Positions 26,482 to 36,040 are shown, counted from the first letter of the stretch. The stretch: DNA of 64,000 nt from Vibrio mimicus CAIM 602 (GCF_000338875.1 NZ_AOMO01000033.1:62001-126000), one strand, 5' to 3'. The notes: generated by a model not told the origin, from the letters alone. Numbers and translations: made by a program.

Positions 26482-27692
26482 GAATCCATTATCCTTGAGT
26501 TTCCATAAATTATCGGTAGCAAATAGATCATTGGGAATACCTCAAATGTTACTGTTGTCATCCCAAATATTACATATACAGCTATAATTGAAAGTCTCGC
26601 ACCATTCTTATTTGTCAGTGCTTTATAAGTAAAGTAAATCACAACACCAAGATACATGATGGAACCTAAATAACCCAGATTTCCCTGAACTGATGCAATA
26701 ATTGAATCAGCAGCTTCGTAAACTTTAGCAGGATCTAACATTGAAAAAAGTAAATTAGCCGTATTAGTATTGTAGCCAAATTCACCAGACAAAAAACCTA
26801 CATTTTGAAATTCAGCCATCATCAGATTAAATCTTCCAATACCAGATAAAGCCACATAGTTTTCACGATTTAACAAGCTGTCTAAGTTAAGTAAAATAAT
26901 AGGTAATATTATTGTCAATGCTAATGCGGCAAAGATTATGTAACGCATAGGAACGATGAATATCATCAACAACGCGACTAACGTAATCAAACCAGTACCA
27001 GATCTTGTCAAAAATATAGAAAATGTTCCAAGTAAAAGAAGAGATATTATTGTTGTTCTACTAAAGTATTCTTTTTTGTAAGCAAGAAATGCAATTGCTG
27101 TACATGTGAAGAATGCACTTGTATTTGGTGCCATGAATATACCCATAACACGGGAAGACATACCAAATTCAGTAGTACCAAACCAATGAGGCATAAATGC
27201 TAACTGGTAAATTTGTGTGGCTATATTAATGATAAAAATGTATGAAATAAGATATACTGCTGTCTTTTCAAATTTCTTAAAATCGATAACCCCTAAAAAC
27301 ATTATTATGAAGACAGGTAGTATCCATCGAAATCCAGCAAGAAAATAAATTTCTTTGGTGGTAAAATATGTATATGCCGCACTGACAACAACAAATAAAC
27401 CAAATAATAATATCGTAATGAAAACTGGAGTTTTTGACCTATATAAAAACAATGGCAGCAATGCCAAGAAAAGCACAACTACAAGTATATCTTTTATAAA
27501 TTTAAAAATAGGAAATATTCCTGCACTGGCGAGAGTTGTAAAAGTACCAGAATACATCGGAATTTGATCAAAGATACTCATCACAGCGGTAAACGAGAGT
27601 AAGATGAAATAAATCTTGATAACTAAATCTTCAATTTCTTCTTCGTGGTGAAGTCTTTTTATACCCAAAATATTGTTCGATATTGCTATCAT
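26478..27692 (-). CDS. wzy: Wzy-type O-antigen polymerase candidate
   Basis: A 404-residue protein with about 10-12 hydrophobic helices and a larger periplasmic loop around residues 270-330 (after ILLNLDSLLNRENYVALSGIGRF). This contains the R-x-N/G-R-type pattern seen in polymerases, and HWFGTTEFGMSSRVMGIFMAPN precedes the middle helices as in many O-antigen polymerases. Sequence identity among Wzy proteins is low, so the call is based on topology, loop motifs and its place next to wzz-like and wzx genes. It begins immediately after the stop of an in-frame 27-codon ORF. Confidence 0.68.
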   Translation of the reverse strand: MIAISNNILGIKRLHHEEEIEDLVIKIYFILLSFTAVMSIFDQIPMYSGTFTTLASAGIFPIFKFIKDILVVVLFLALLPLFLYRSKTPVFITILLFGLFVVVSAAYTYFTTKEIYFLAGFRWILPVFIIMFLGVIDFKKFEKTAVYLISYIFIINIATQIYQLAFMPHWFGTTEFGMSSRVMGIFMAPNTSAFFTCTAIAFLAYKKEYFSRTTIISLLLLGTFSIFLTRSGTGLITLVALLMIFIVPMRYIIFAALALTIILPIILLNLDSLLNRENYVALSGIGRFNLMMAEFQNVGFLSGEFGYNTNTANLLFSMLDPAKVYEAADSIIASVQGNLGYLGSIMYLGVVIYFTYKALTNKNGARLSIIAVYVIFGMTTVTFEVFPMIYLLPIIYGNSRIMDS

Positions 27693-27776
27693 TCAATGAC
27701 GCTCTCTTATCAGAATGGGAGCATACTTTGCCCACCATTTAACCAATGCATGTTCCATGGATGATGTCACGAACAT
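27693..27776 (-). other. 27-codon open frame ending directly before wzy
   Basis: MFVTSSMEHALVKWWAKYAP...RERH then TGA, with the wzy ATG following the stop with no gap and in the same frame. The amino-acid composition (Trp-Trp, Ala, Lys) looks protein-like. It may be the 3' end of a deleted upstream gene or a coupled leader. The remainder of 27777-28238 shows no convincing gene on either strand. Confidence 0.3.
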
Positions 27777-28238
27777 TTCCCGATCAACAATTGACTAAGT
27801 AATGCTCTGAAATTATTTTAAAATCAAAAATTAATACAGAGCCTGTTCCGAACAAATATTAACAATCAATATTTTTCCAGGGGTTTATCTACATCAGAGC
27901 CTTGTATACGTTACAGTTCGTAAAACTCTTGAATAAAACATTTTATGATCAATTAAAGCATTCAATACTCAGCCAGTAATATTTTGTAGTTGTGTTAGCG
28001 CACGCTCTCTTTCACACTCCATAGCTACTGTGCTGTCAACGCTTCAGCTATAGAGGCAGCCGTAAAATCCGTGTACTAAGAATAATTAACCATTAACCTT
28101 ACCAAAAGAAACCTACTGGCCTCATTTAAATCAACTTCATCACCAGAACAATGAGCACTTGATCGCTATTAATCTGGTAGAACATTAACGTTGTTTGGTG
28201 GTGCTCTCATTAACGTCCCATGAAATATAAATTTTTGA

Positions 28239-28277
28239 CACGCTACCGCCCTTAGGTCTCGCTCCTAATAGCGGTCA
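28239..28277 (-). promoter_or_regulatory. JUMPstart/ops element for the leftward polysaccharide operon
   Basis: Minus-strand ops core GGCGGTAGCGTG (28239-28250) preceded by the JUMPstart-like GAGCGAGACCTAAG segment. It matches the element at 1129-1166 over most of its length. It lies about 547 bases upstream of wzy, so RfaH would be recruited in a long untranslated leader before a 21-kb operon. The promoter itself should lie between here and about 28420, but I cannot place it confidently. Confidence 0.85.
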
Positions 28278-28358
28278 TACAGGGTGTGTTTTGCCACGAA
28301 GTCTAAACCAAAACCCCCTACAGGGCGAGCCTTCAAAAGGCACGACTTAGATTTTGTG

Positions 28359-28387
28359 ATTACAGTACTGAATTGACAGGCTATAAT
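28359..28387 (+). promoter_or_regulatory. predicted sigma70 promoter for gmhD
   Basis: ATTACA (28359-28364), 17-base spacer, perfect TATAAT (28382-28387), 34 bases before the gmhD ATG. It is divergent from the ops-led operon. Confidence 0.6.
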
Positions 28388-28420
28388 GCGTGCAACTGTT
28401 CGCATCTATAGGAATTCATA

Positions 28421-29365
28421 ATGATTATCGTAACTGGCGGCGCTGGCATGATTGGCAGCAACATTATCAAAGCGCTTAATGAGCGCGGTATCACTGACAT
28501 TCTGGTCGTCGATCATCTGAAAAATGGTCGTAAATTCAAAAATCTGGTTGACCTACAGATCGCTGACTACATGGATCGAGATGACTTCCTTGCTCAAATT
28601 ATGGCTGGTGATGACTTCGGGCCGATTGACGCTATTTTCCATGAGGGCGCTTGCTCAGCTACCACTGAGTGGGATGGTAAATATGTCATGCTCAACAACT
28701 ATGAATACTCTAAAGAGCTGCTGCACTACTGTTTAGACCGTGAAATTCCATTCCTTTATGCCTCTTCTGCAGCAACCTATGGTGATACCAATACCTTCAT
28801 TGAAGAGCCGCAATACGAAGGTGCACTCAACGTTTACGGTTATTCCAAGCAGCAGTTTGATAACTATGTGCGCCGCCTATGGCTAGATGCGAAACAACAC
28901 GGTGAAACCTTATCGCAAATAACGGGTTTTCGTTACTTCAACGTATACGGTCCTCGTGAGCAGCATAAAGGCTCTATGGCTTCGGTTGCTTTTCATTTGA
29001 ACAATCAAATGAACGCGGGTGAAAATCCGAAACTGTTTGCTGGCAGTGAGAACTTTAAACGTGATTTCGTGTATGTCGGCGATGTTGCTGCGGTCAATTT
29101 ATGGTTTTTAGATCATGGTGTATCTGGCATTTTCAACTGTGGAACTGGTAAAGCGGAATCGTTCAATGAAGTGGCAAAAGCAGTGATCGCATTCCATGGA
29201 CGTGGCAAAGTCGAAACCATTCCTTTCCCTGACCATCTAAAAGGTGCTTATCAAGAGTTTACCGAGGCAGACCTCACCAAACTTCGTTCCGCTGGCTGTG
29301 ATGTACAGTTCAAAACTGTGGCTGAAGGTGTTGCTGAATATATGGCGCTAATTAATCGTAAGTGA
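28421..29365 (+). CDS. gmhD: ADP-L-glycero-D-manno-heptose 6-epimerase
   Basis: HldD/RfaD, 314 residues, full family length. Begins [19 protein letters not shown] (NADP site), then [26 protein letters not shown] and YGYSKQQFD with the catalytic Tyr-x3-Lys-like pair, and [18 protein letters not shown]. Converts ADP-D,D-heptose to ADP-L,D-heptose for the LPS inner core. It is the classic boundary gene between core and O-antigen loci in Vibrio, and here separates the wav-type cluster on the right from the O-antigen/capsule locus on the left. Confidence 0.97.
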   Translation: MIIVTGGAGMIGSNIIKALNERGITDILVVDHLKNGRKFKNLVDLQIADYMDRDDFLAQIMAGDDFGPIDAIFHEGACSATTEWDGKYVMLNNYEYSKELLHYCLDREIPFLYASSAATYGDTNTFIEEPQYEGALNVYGYSKQQFDNYVRRLWLDAKQHGETLSQITGFRYFNVYGPREQHKGSMASVAFHLNNQMNAGENPKLFAGSENFKRDFVYVGDVAAVNLWFLDHGVSGIFNCGTGKAESFNEVAKAVIAFHGRGKVETIPFPDHLKGAYQEFTEADLTKLRSAGCDVQFKTVAEGVAEYMALINRK

Positions 29366-29382
29366 AGAACCACCTTCCCAAA

Positions 29383-29401
29383 CTCCCCCTTGAAGGGGGA
29401 G
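29383..29401. repeat. G/C stem-loop after gmhD, possible REP-like element
   Basis: Perfect 8-bp stem CTCCCCCT/AGGGGGAG with a 3-base loop. No U tract follows on either strand, so it is not a classic terminator. A CCCTCACC/GAAGGG-like partial repeat lies at about 29420-29445. It resembles short intergenic palindromes scattered in gammaproteobacteria; copy number is not testable here. Confidence 0.45.
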
Positions 29402-29530
29402 ACACAAAAACAAACCCGATACCCTCACCGAAAAGATGAAGGGAAACCGGATAAAACACTCCTTACCACAGGGAGTAAAATAATTGCCCTAACAAGGCGT
29501 TCATGATCAAACATGAAAGTTGGAGTTTAG

Positions 29531-31303
29531 ATGAATATTTTGATGGCCCTATCCCAACTCGAAGTAACGGGAGCCGAGGTGTATGCCACTAGTGTAGGTA
29601 ATGAGCTCACTCGACGTGGTCATCAGGTATTTTATGTTTCCGATACGCTCACCAAAGCTCACGATGGCCTGTTTTTTAAACTGCGCTTTAATAAACGCAG
29701 CATCCCACGGCGCTTTTGGCATGTCGCCTATCTGGTTTACCTGCTCAAGAAACATCAGATCCAGTTAGTCCATGCTCACTCACGAGCATCAAGTTGGAGT
29801 TGCCATATTGCCTGCCGTTTGACTAATACTCCAATGGTTACCACGGTCCATGGTCGTCAACCGGTACATGCTTCGCGCAAAAAATTCCATGCAATGGGAG
29901 ATAAAGCACTGCCTGTTTGCGAAGCAATACGAGAGCAATTAATCAAAGAGCTCGATGTACCAGAGAGCCAACTGCACGTAAGCCGTAATGGGATAGAAAC
30001 AAGTATCTTTAAACGTAGCGCTGCACCCAATAATCCTAAGCCGGTTATCTCTATCATTGGCCGACTCAGTGGCCCTAAAGGTGAACTTTGCTATAGGTTG
30101 CTAACCGAGTGTTTAGACCTCGAGCGCTACCAAGTACAAGTGATCACAGGTACACCGTTAACCGAGCGTTTTAGCGCACTGCAAGATAAAGTCTCATTTC
30201 CCGGCTACAGCGCTAACGTTGAACAGATCATGGCTCAATCAGATTTGGTGATTGGTGCAGGACGAGTCGCGATGGAGGCACTCCTGTGTGGCCGCCCGAC
30301 CCTTGCGATTGGTGAAGCAAGCTGCGTGGGGATTATCGAACTGGATAATCTAAACCAAGCCATGGCAAGCAATTTTGGCGACATTGGCCCACACGATCTG
30401 GCGATAGATTTCCAGCAGATCCCCGCTTTGATTGAGCAAGGCCTAAGTCAACCACACTGCGCTCAAGAGATCACTGAACAGATCAAGCTTAACTATGATT
30501 TACAAGTGATTGTCGATGACCTTGAAAGCCTTTATCAAACGGTTTATGTCAACAAGTTACAACGAGAAGTTCCCATCATTATGTACCATCGCTTTATTCG
30601 TGATGACAGTGAAAAAGGGGTACATGGAACCTATTTGCATGTTAAACAGCTTGAGAAACATTTTCAGTTGCTTAAGAAAATGGGCTTTGAAACTTTGACC
30701 TTTAAAGAGCTAGCCGAGAAAGGGTTTATCCATCGTTTACAACCCGGTAAACGTTTTATCATGATTACCGTGGATGATGGCTATCGAGACAACCATGAAC
30801 TGTTACTGCCACTGCTCAAAAAATATCGTTTTAAAGCGGTAGTTTACGTTGTCACGGGAGAAAACTTTAATCGCTGGGATGTCGAAGTGAGTGACAACCC
30901 AGAAAAAGTGGTGCCTTTGATGTCACGTGAGCAAGTCAAAGCGTTACATAACTCTGGATTAATAGAAATTGGTGGCCATACAATGACTCATCCCTTTTTG
31001 AGTAAACTCAGTGAATCGGAGCAACGCGAAGAGATTCTGCGCAACAAGCTCGAACTTGAAGAGCTAATCGGAGAGCCACTCACCTCCTTTGCTTATCCTT
31101 ATGGTGACCACGACGCAACATCTAAACGACTGGCTCAGGAGTTGGGTTATCCATTCGCCGTAGCAACTAACAGTGGTCCACTTTTGATGCACCAAGATCC
31201 CTATCAAATACGCCGGATTGCGATTTTTCCAAGAACCGACACTTTTGGTCTGTGGCGAAAAGTGAAAGGGAATTATCTATTTAGAAAAATGAATAAGAAA
31301 TAA
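29531..31303 (+). CDS. fusion of GT4-like glycosyltransferase and polysaccharide deacetylase
   Basis: A 590-residue protein. Residues 1-330 form a GT-B glycosyltransferase (LEVTGAEVYATSVGNELTRRGH, HAHSRASSW, SRNGIETSIF, VIGAGRVAMEALLCGRPTLA). From about 345 a NodB-type carbohydrate esterase 4 domain begins (IIMYHRFI), with the metal and base motifs TVDDGYRD (about 413) and HTMTHPFLSKLS (about 478), then FAYPYGDHD. First gene of the core cluster on this side and probably co-transcribed with the acetyltransferase behind it. It likely adds and/or N-deacetylates a HexNAc in the core; glucosamine in V. cholerae core would fit, but that link is inference. Confidence 0.82.
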   Translation: MNILMALSQLEVTGAEVYATSVGNELTRRGHQVFYVSDTLTKAHDGLFFKLRFNKRSIPRRFWHVAYLVYLLKKHQIQLVHAHSRASSWSCHIACRLTNTPMVTTVHGRQPVHASRKKFHAMGDKALPVCEAIREQLIKELDVPESQLHVSRNGIETSIFKRSAAPNNPKPVISIIGRLSGPKGELCYRLLTECLDLERYQVQVITGTPLTERFSALQDKVSFPGYSANVEQIMAQSDLVIGAGRVAMEALLCGRPTLAIGEASCVGIIELDNLNQAMASNFGDIGPHDLAIDFQQIPALIEQGLSQPHCAQEITEQIKLNYDLQVIVDDLESLYQTVYVNKLQREVPIIMYHRFIRDDSEKGVHGTYLHVKQLEKHFQLLKKMGFETLTFKELAEKGFIHRLQPGKRFIMITVDDGYRDNHELLLPLLKKYRFKAVVYVVTGENFNRWDVEVSDNPEKVVPLMSREQVKALHNSGLIEIGGHTMTHPFLSKLSESEQREEILRNKLELEELIGEPLTSFAYPYGDHDATSKRLAQELGYPFAVATNSGPLLMHQDPYQIRRIAIFPRTDTFGLWRKVKGNYLFRKMNKK

Positions 31304-31316
31304 TAAGAGGTTGCAG

Positions 31317-31877
31317 ATGGCAGGCTTTAGTTTGATTGCAAAATTACGTAATAAAATTCGGGTAAAACCCAACAATAGCATTCAAATAGGTAAAAACACT
31401 CGCATTCGTTATTGTGACATTTATGTTAATGGAGAAAATAATCAACTTATTATTCATGATGGCGCAAACTTAAAAGGTGTATCTATCGAGCTCAATGGCA
31501 ATAATTGCCTCTTAGAAATTGGTGAAAACTGCGTAATTGGCGAGAATTGTTTTTTATCATGCCGAGAATCTGAAACAAAATTATTGATTGGTAAAGAATG
31601 CATGTTTTCGCGCAATGTAAAACTGATGACCAGTGATGGCCATGATATTTTACGTGATGGAAAACGAATTAATCCGGCTAAAAGTATTTATATCGGACCG
31701 CATGTATGGTTAGCAGATAACGTTACCATATTAAAAGGTGTTCACATTGGTAACGACTCTATAGTGGGGATAAACTCAACACTCACAAAATCAATAGAAA
31801 CAAATGTTATTGCTGTTGGTAACCCAGCCAAAGTTATTCAAAACAACATCAACTGGGAGGAAAAACTAACTTATTGA
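31317..31877 (+). CDS. hexapeptide-repeat (left-handed beta-helix) acyltransferase, WbbJ-like
   Basis: About 186 residues. Repeated hexapeptides run through the protein (LEIGENCVIGENCFLSC, IYIGPHVWLADNVTILKGVHIGNDSIVGINS), with the usual catalytic SDGHDIL His and C-terminal AVGNPAKVI. Family members O-acetylate sugars using acetyl-CoA in the cytoplasm. I prefer the ATG at 31317 (AGAGG six bases upstream) over the in-frame TTG at 31311. It follows the GT/deacetylase gene by 13 bases, so one transcript is likely. Substrate is probably a core sugar. Confidence 0.82.
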   Translation: MAGFSLIAKLRNKIRVKPNNSIQIGKNTRIRYCDIYVNGENNQLIIHDGANLKGVSIELNGNNCLLEIGENCVIGENCFLSCRESETKLLIGKECMFSRNVKLMTSDGHDILRDGKRINPAKSIYIGPHVWLADNVTILKGVHIGNDSIVGINSTLTKSIETNVIAVGNPAKVIQNNINWEEKLTY

Positions 31878-31885
31878 TAAGTTAG
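31861..31885 (-). terminator. AT-rich hairpin between convergent genes
   Basis: Perfect 9-bp stem CTAACTTAT/ATAAGTTAG with a 2-base loop. Five A at its left give a short U tract for the leftward transcript. It includes the stop of the acyltransferase gene. AT-rich stem, so moderate confidence. Confidence 0.5.
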
Positions 31886-31888
31886 CCT

Positions 31889-32881
31889 TCAGCGAGATTC
31901 TTTAATCTGCTTTAACCAATCAGAAAAAGTATCTAACTGCCGCTTGAAACGATCAATTTCTTTTTGAATTTTTCCTATTCTTTCGTTACTCAGCTTAGAA
32001 AAAAGCTTATACATGGATGATTTTTTTTCTTTCCCATCAAGGCCCTGTAGATAGGTTGGCATATCAATTTTTTGCTCAAACTTTCCAATTGACTCAAAAC
32101 TAACTTTCAAATGGTTATTTCCAGTAGTTCTGACTACTGCGTATGGGAATTCATAAAATCGAGAGATTACCCCACACTGTAATAACATCTCATTAAAGCT
32201 TGCCTCAGGAGCACTAATTCCACCAATATTAACCTTGTTAAAATCAATATAAAATCGATTAAAAAAATCGGTGTTATCATTAAATATATTGTCTATCGTC
32301 TGAGGTGTACTAATATAAAATATATCAGATGCAAGAGGAGTGTATATTTTTTTATTTACCTGTGAGTGTTGATGTGCACCATTAGAAAAGTGAATACATA
32401 CATGTTCTGCAAACTCAAATTCTTGAATATAATCATCCAAATTCAACCTACACAATGGCATGACATCAGGTCTTAGTGTAATAACGAAATCATAATCAAT
32501 AGAATGAGTTAATGAATACTCTCTTCTAAGCTTGTTCACCTTTTGCTGGGAATGGAACATAGCTTTCATTGAACGTAAAAGAATATTATTGTTTCCATTA
32601 AAATAACCTTGCTGCACAACAATTGAATTATCTTCAATTTCTAATGCCACAGGGTGGTAACATTCGATCAAATCCTGACGACTAGTTATACTTATAGACT
32701 CATTTTCTAGCGCTGATTTATGCCATGTTGGATCATTATGCTCTTCTGTTTCCCAAGTATGAATAAATATATCACAATTATATTCAGAAATAATATGTGC
32801 TATTTGGTAGGGAAGTGTTTTACGATAACTTCTTAGGTGGCCAAAAAACTGTAATGCCACTCTATAGTGATTCTTTTTCAT
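31889..32881 (-). CDS. unassigned LPS-core protein, glycosyltransferase candidate
   Basis: About 330 residues with no membrane helix and no family I recognise. The N-terminal RVALQFFGHLRSYRKTLPYQ and CDIFIHTWETEEHND, then DYDFVITLRPDVMPLCRL, resemble a class of surface-polysaccharide glycosyltransferase-like proteins in which DxD-type acidic residues follow the fourth strand. The C-terminus (about 280-330) is charged and likely coiled coil. Start at 32881 (MKKNHYR) inside the 3' end of waaL. AT-rich relative to the flanking core genes, suggesting acquired DNA together with waaL and the GT25. Confidence 0.55.
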   Translation of the reverse strand: MKKNHYRVALQFFGHLRSYRKTLPYQIAHIISEYNCDIFIHTWETEEHNDPTWHKSALENESISITSRQDLIECYHPVALEIEDNSIVVQQGYFNGNNNILLRSMKAMFHSQQKVNKLRREYSLTHSIDYDFVITLRPDVMPLCRLNLDDYIQEFEFAEHVCIHFSNGAHQHSQVNKKIYTPLASDIFYISTPQTIDNIFNDNTDFFNRFYIDFNKVNIGGISAPEASFNEMLLQCGVISRFYEFPYAVVRTTGNNHLKVSFESIGKFEQKIDMPTYLQGLDGKEKKSSMYKLFSKLSNERIGKIQKEIDRFKRQLDTFSDWLKQIKESR

Positions 32882-34090
32882 CAAACCTAATCCAAAATAA
32901 ACTTATAATAATTAAACTATATAAAATCACAGTGTGGTTGTATAAAAATAATGAATCAAACCATAAGCATACTCCAGTAAATATCACAAGAGACATCCCA
33001 AAAAGTTTGGTATGATAATTTTTATATTCCATTCCGCAAAAAAATGGACACGCAATAAAAATCAGTATAAAAACCAACCCAAACATTCCGCTATCGACTA
33101 ACGCTTGAATATATTGATTATGAAAGTTCGCATTCGGATGTATCAAGAACTCGCTTAAGTAATCTGGATATTTTTTGTTGGCAATTTTTTCTGATGAAAT
33201 AGACCTAACCAAACTTCTATCTGTACCAAAAATGATATGCTCAGAGGCAATATCTAATCCAGATTCCCATAATTTTATGCGAACTCCCGATGATGAACTA
33301 TAATCATCATGCTCATAATTATGAATTTGTTCTACAGCATCACTTATTCTTTGCTCTACCATTGGTATATTCCACAACGCTAGAGGAAGCAAAATATAGC
33401 CAATAAGAATACTAAAAAACTTTATTTTTGATGGAGATTTTATTACAGAATATAAAGTAGAAAAAATAAACACAACTAACATCGCAAGTAGAGTTGCTCG
33501 TGTTTGAGTTAGAATAATTGAAGAGAATGCCAGAAAAAAACCGAAAAAAAACATTAGCCATGTTGATAGATTTTTATTCTCCTTCCTTATGAAAATATAT
33601 GATAAAAAATCATACAAATTCCAGAAAAATAAGAATATGGTATCGGATTTATGGAGAACAAGCCCGCCCTCTCGACTCCTAAAAAATAAACTTGGTAAAA
33701 AGAACCTATACCGATTGATACTGAAGACATTGTTAATAAATAAAAAAACCAATTTCTCCTAAATCGTTCCAAAGGTAAGAAAATAAAATAAATCAATGAA
33801 TGTAATATAGCCCGAGGAAAATCCGAATTCCCTTCATTAAATAGCTGCATCAAATAAAAATAACAACAGAATAAAAATGCCGAGATAATTATGGTTCTTT
33901 TTTCTCTAAACTCAGTCTTCCATAATGGATAAAACCGCACTGCACAATACAGAGCAGAGATAAGTATCAACCTAGATGCAAAATACTTAGAATCCGGCAC
34001 ATTAAATATAATCAAAAACACAACAAAAAATGGTGAGTATATGATTAAATCTTCAATATCAATCCAGGCCTTTTGAACTCTACTTTTCAT
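32862..34090 (-). pseudogene. waaL: O-antigen ligase WaaL (frameshifted)
   Basis: Polytopic membrane protein of 409 residues after repair, with a Wzy_C-type region containing TQTRATLLAMLVVFI and the periplasmic LIHPNANFHNQYIQALVDSGMFG. The HNxxxxxxxxxGxxG pattern is diagnostic of WaaL/O-antigen ligases. The frame is lost at six T on the coding strand (33604-33609). Seven T restores SGICMIFLSYIFIRKENK. Starts in an ATGA overlap with the GT25 gene and overlaps the next gene, so all three are co-translated. It attaches O-antigen from undecaprenyl pyrophosphate to lipid A-core on the periplasmic face. The equivalent position in V. cholerae carries waaL. Confidence 0.85.
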
Positions 34091-34815
34091 AAAATTATTT
34101 TTTTATTGTGGAAATACATTGCAAGCTTTCGATAAACTGAATAGAACTCACGTATTGGTTTTCGAAACCACTTAGCTTCAGCCTCTTCATCTAATTGGAT
34201 GGTAGTTCCAAAGTCCTCTGGGTTTTCAACAACGTAAGGTTTAAATAAATAAGATGGCATATGATGTATATACAACGAGCCTATATAGTTATCTACTGGC
34301 ATGCACCACTGTTTAGAGCCTAATAATAGCTTATTAGCAGCATTAGGAGAGATTGCATATGAACGTGTCCCCCCAAAATTATTACTCATAAAGGCTATCT
34401 GATAACTACCGTTATCTTCTTTAGTAAAAAGCTGACACCTCTCCGTCTCTGGTTCTAATCTCAAAAAACCATACTCATGTACTTTCCTCTCTATCGTAGC
34501 GAAGAGATCTACTAACTTGCTATTTATTGCTGCATCATCTTCAATCACTAAAATAGATTCATTAAGTTTTACACATTTATCCCAGAGTAGATAATGGCTA
34601 GCATAGCAGCCTAACTCGCCTTTGGATGGCATTCGACCACTCGTCAACCATAACCGCTTAAAGTAGTTATAGTTAGAAAACAGAGGATGTGGGGGTTCAA
34701 CTCTTCCATCGACAGCATCAAAAAACTCAAACTCTAATCCCAGAACATCAAATTGTCTCTTAATGTTCTCTCTCCTTTCTGGAGAGCGTTTGAGGCTAAT
34801 CACAAAGATTTTCAT
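34087..34815 (-). CDS. GT25-family LPS glycosyltransferase
   Basis: A 242-residue member of glycosyltransferase family 25 (LgtB/LpsA-like): FVISLKRSPERRENIKRQFD, FEFFDAVDGR, GELGCYASHYLLWDKCV and the metal-binding LVIEDDA. Usually adds galactose, glucose or a similar sugar to core oligosaccharide. First gene of a leftward three-gene unit (GT25-waaL-unknown) inserted between rightward core genes. Specificity is not readable. Confidence 0.85.
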   Translation of the reverse strand: MKIFVISLKRSPERRENIKRQFDVLGLEFEFFDAVDGRVEPPHPLFSNYNYFKRLWLTSGRMPSKGELGCYASHYLLWDKCVKLNESILVIEDDAAINSKLVDLFATIERKVHEYGFLRLEPETERCQLFTKEDNGSYQIAFMSNNFGGTRSYAISPNAANKLLLGSKQWCMPVDNYIGSLYIHHMPSYLFKPYVVENPEDFGTTIQLDEEAEAKWFRKPIREFYSVYRKLAMYFHNKKIIL

Positions 34816-35002
34816 TTTTGAAATCCAGTGTTGTTCTTCTCATTACTTCAGTATGGGGTAATTAGAGCATATTTGTATTTAAGTTAGAACGTTTTTGTCT
34901 ACAGCAATCAATTTGATAGGCATGGCTTTAACAACAGGCAGGTTATCATCTTTATACCAGTATGCTATTCTCACGGCGAATTGATGAGAGCATTGTAGGC
35001 AA

Positions 35003-36040
35003 ATGAAAATTCTTGTTATTGGCCCTTCTTGGGTTGGCGATATGGTCATGTCACAAAGCTTGTACCAGCGCCTCAAACAGCAGCACCCTGATGCACAGAT
35101 TGACGTATTAGCTCCTGCTTGGTGTAAGCCAATTTTGGAACGTATGCCTGAGGTAAATCATGCGATTGAAATGACTATCGGTCATGGTGCTTTCAATCTG
35201 CTTGGGCGCCGCGCTATTGGGTGTGAGCTGCGCGATAATCGGTATACCCATGCCATTGTGCTGCCTAATTCAGCTAAATCAGCCTTGATCCCGTGGTTTG
35301 CTAACATTCCAAAACGTACCGGCTGGAAAGGTGAATTCCGCTATGGTTTGCTCAATGATTTGCGCCCAGATAAGCGTGTTTTCCAATATATGGTGGAAAG
35401 GTATGTTGCGTTGGCTCACCCAAAAGCCACGATGCTTGCCGATGTTTCGTTAGCACATTGCCCAAGACCTAAACTCGTCATCGACGCCATCGCGCAGCAA
35501 GCCGCTCGACAGCGACTCAGCTTAGTCTCATCGCGTCCCGTCATTGGACTCTGTCCTGGTGCAGAATTTGGCCCCGCGAAACGCTGGCCTGATCATTACT
35601 ACGCTGAAGTCGCTCGTTATGCTATTGAGCAAGGTTTTCAAGTATGGCTTTTTGGCTCAGCAAAAGATCACTCCGTCACCACCCAAATTCAACAGGTTTT
35701 AAGTGAAGAGCAGCGAGAATACTGCGCCAATCTCGCCGGCGAAACCTCCCTCATCGAAGCCGTTGATCTGCTTGCAGCTTGCCATACTGTGGTCAGTAAC
35801 GATTCTGGTTTAATGCACGTTTCAGCCGCTGTTGGTTGTAACATTGTTGCAATTTATGGTTCAAGCTCTCCCAAATATACGCCACCACTGACGGATAAAC
35901 TGGCAGTCGTACATACAGAGATCGAATGTCGTCCGTGCTTTAAACGAGTTTGTCCGTTAGAACATTTAAATTGCTTAAATCAACTCAAACCTACACAAGT
36001 CATTAAAGCTTTAGATAAATTTATTGGAAAAGATTCATGA
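35003..36040 (+). CDS. waaF: ADP-heptose:LPS heptosyltransferase II
   Basis: GT9, 345 residues. Begins MKILVIGPSWVGDMVMSQSLYQ, with IDVLAPAWCKPILERMPEV, GLCPGAEFGPAKRWP and VSNDSGLMHVSAAVG (the nucleotide-heptose site), matching RfaF closely including the ECRPCFKRVCPLEH Cys segment. Adds the second heptose of the inner core. Head of a chain of rightward genes to wavE with 4-base overlaps. Confidence 0.95.
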   Translation: MKILVIGPSWVGDMVMSQSLYQRLKQQHPDAQIDVLAPAWCKPILERMPEVNHAIEMTIGHGAFNLLGRRAIGCELRDNRYTHAIVLPNSAKSALIPWFANIPKRTGWKGEFRYGLLNDLRPDKRVFQYMVERYVALAHPKATMLADVSLAHCPRPKLVIDAIAQQAARQRLSLVSSRPVIGLCPGAEFGPAKRWPDHYYAEVARYAIEQGFQVWLFGSAKDHSVTTQIQQVLSEEQREYCANLAGETSLIEAVDLLAACHTVVSNDSGLMHVSAAVGCNIVAIYGSSSPKYTPPLTDKLAVVHTEIECRPCFKRVCPLEHLNCLNQLKPTQVIKALDKFIGKDS

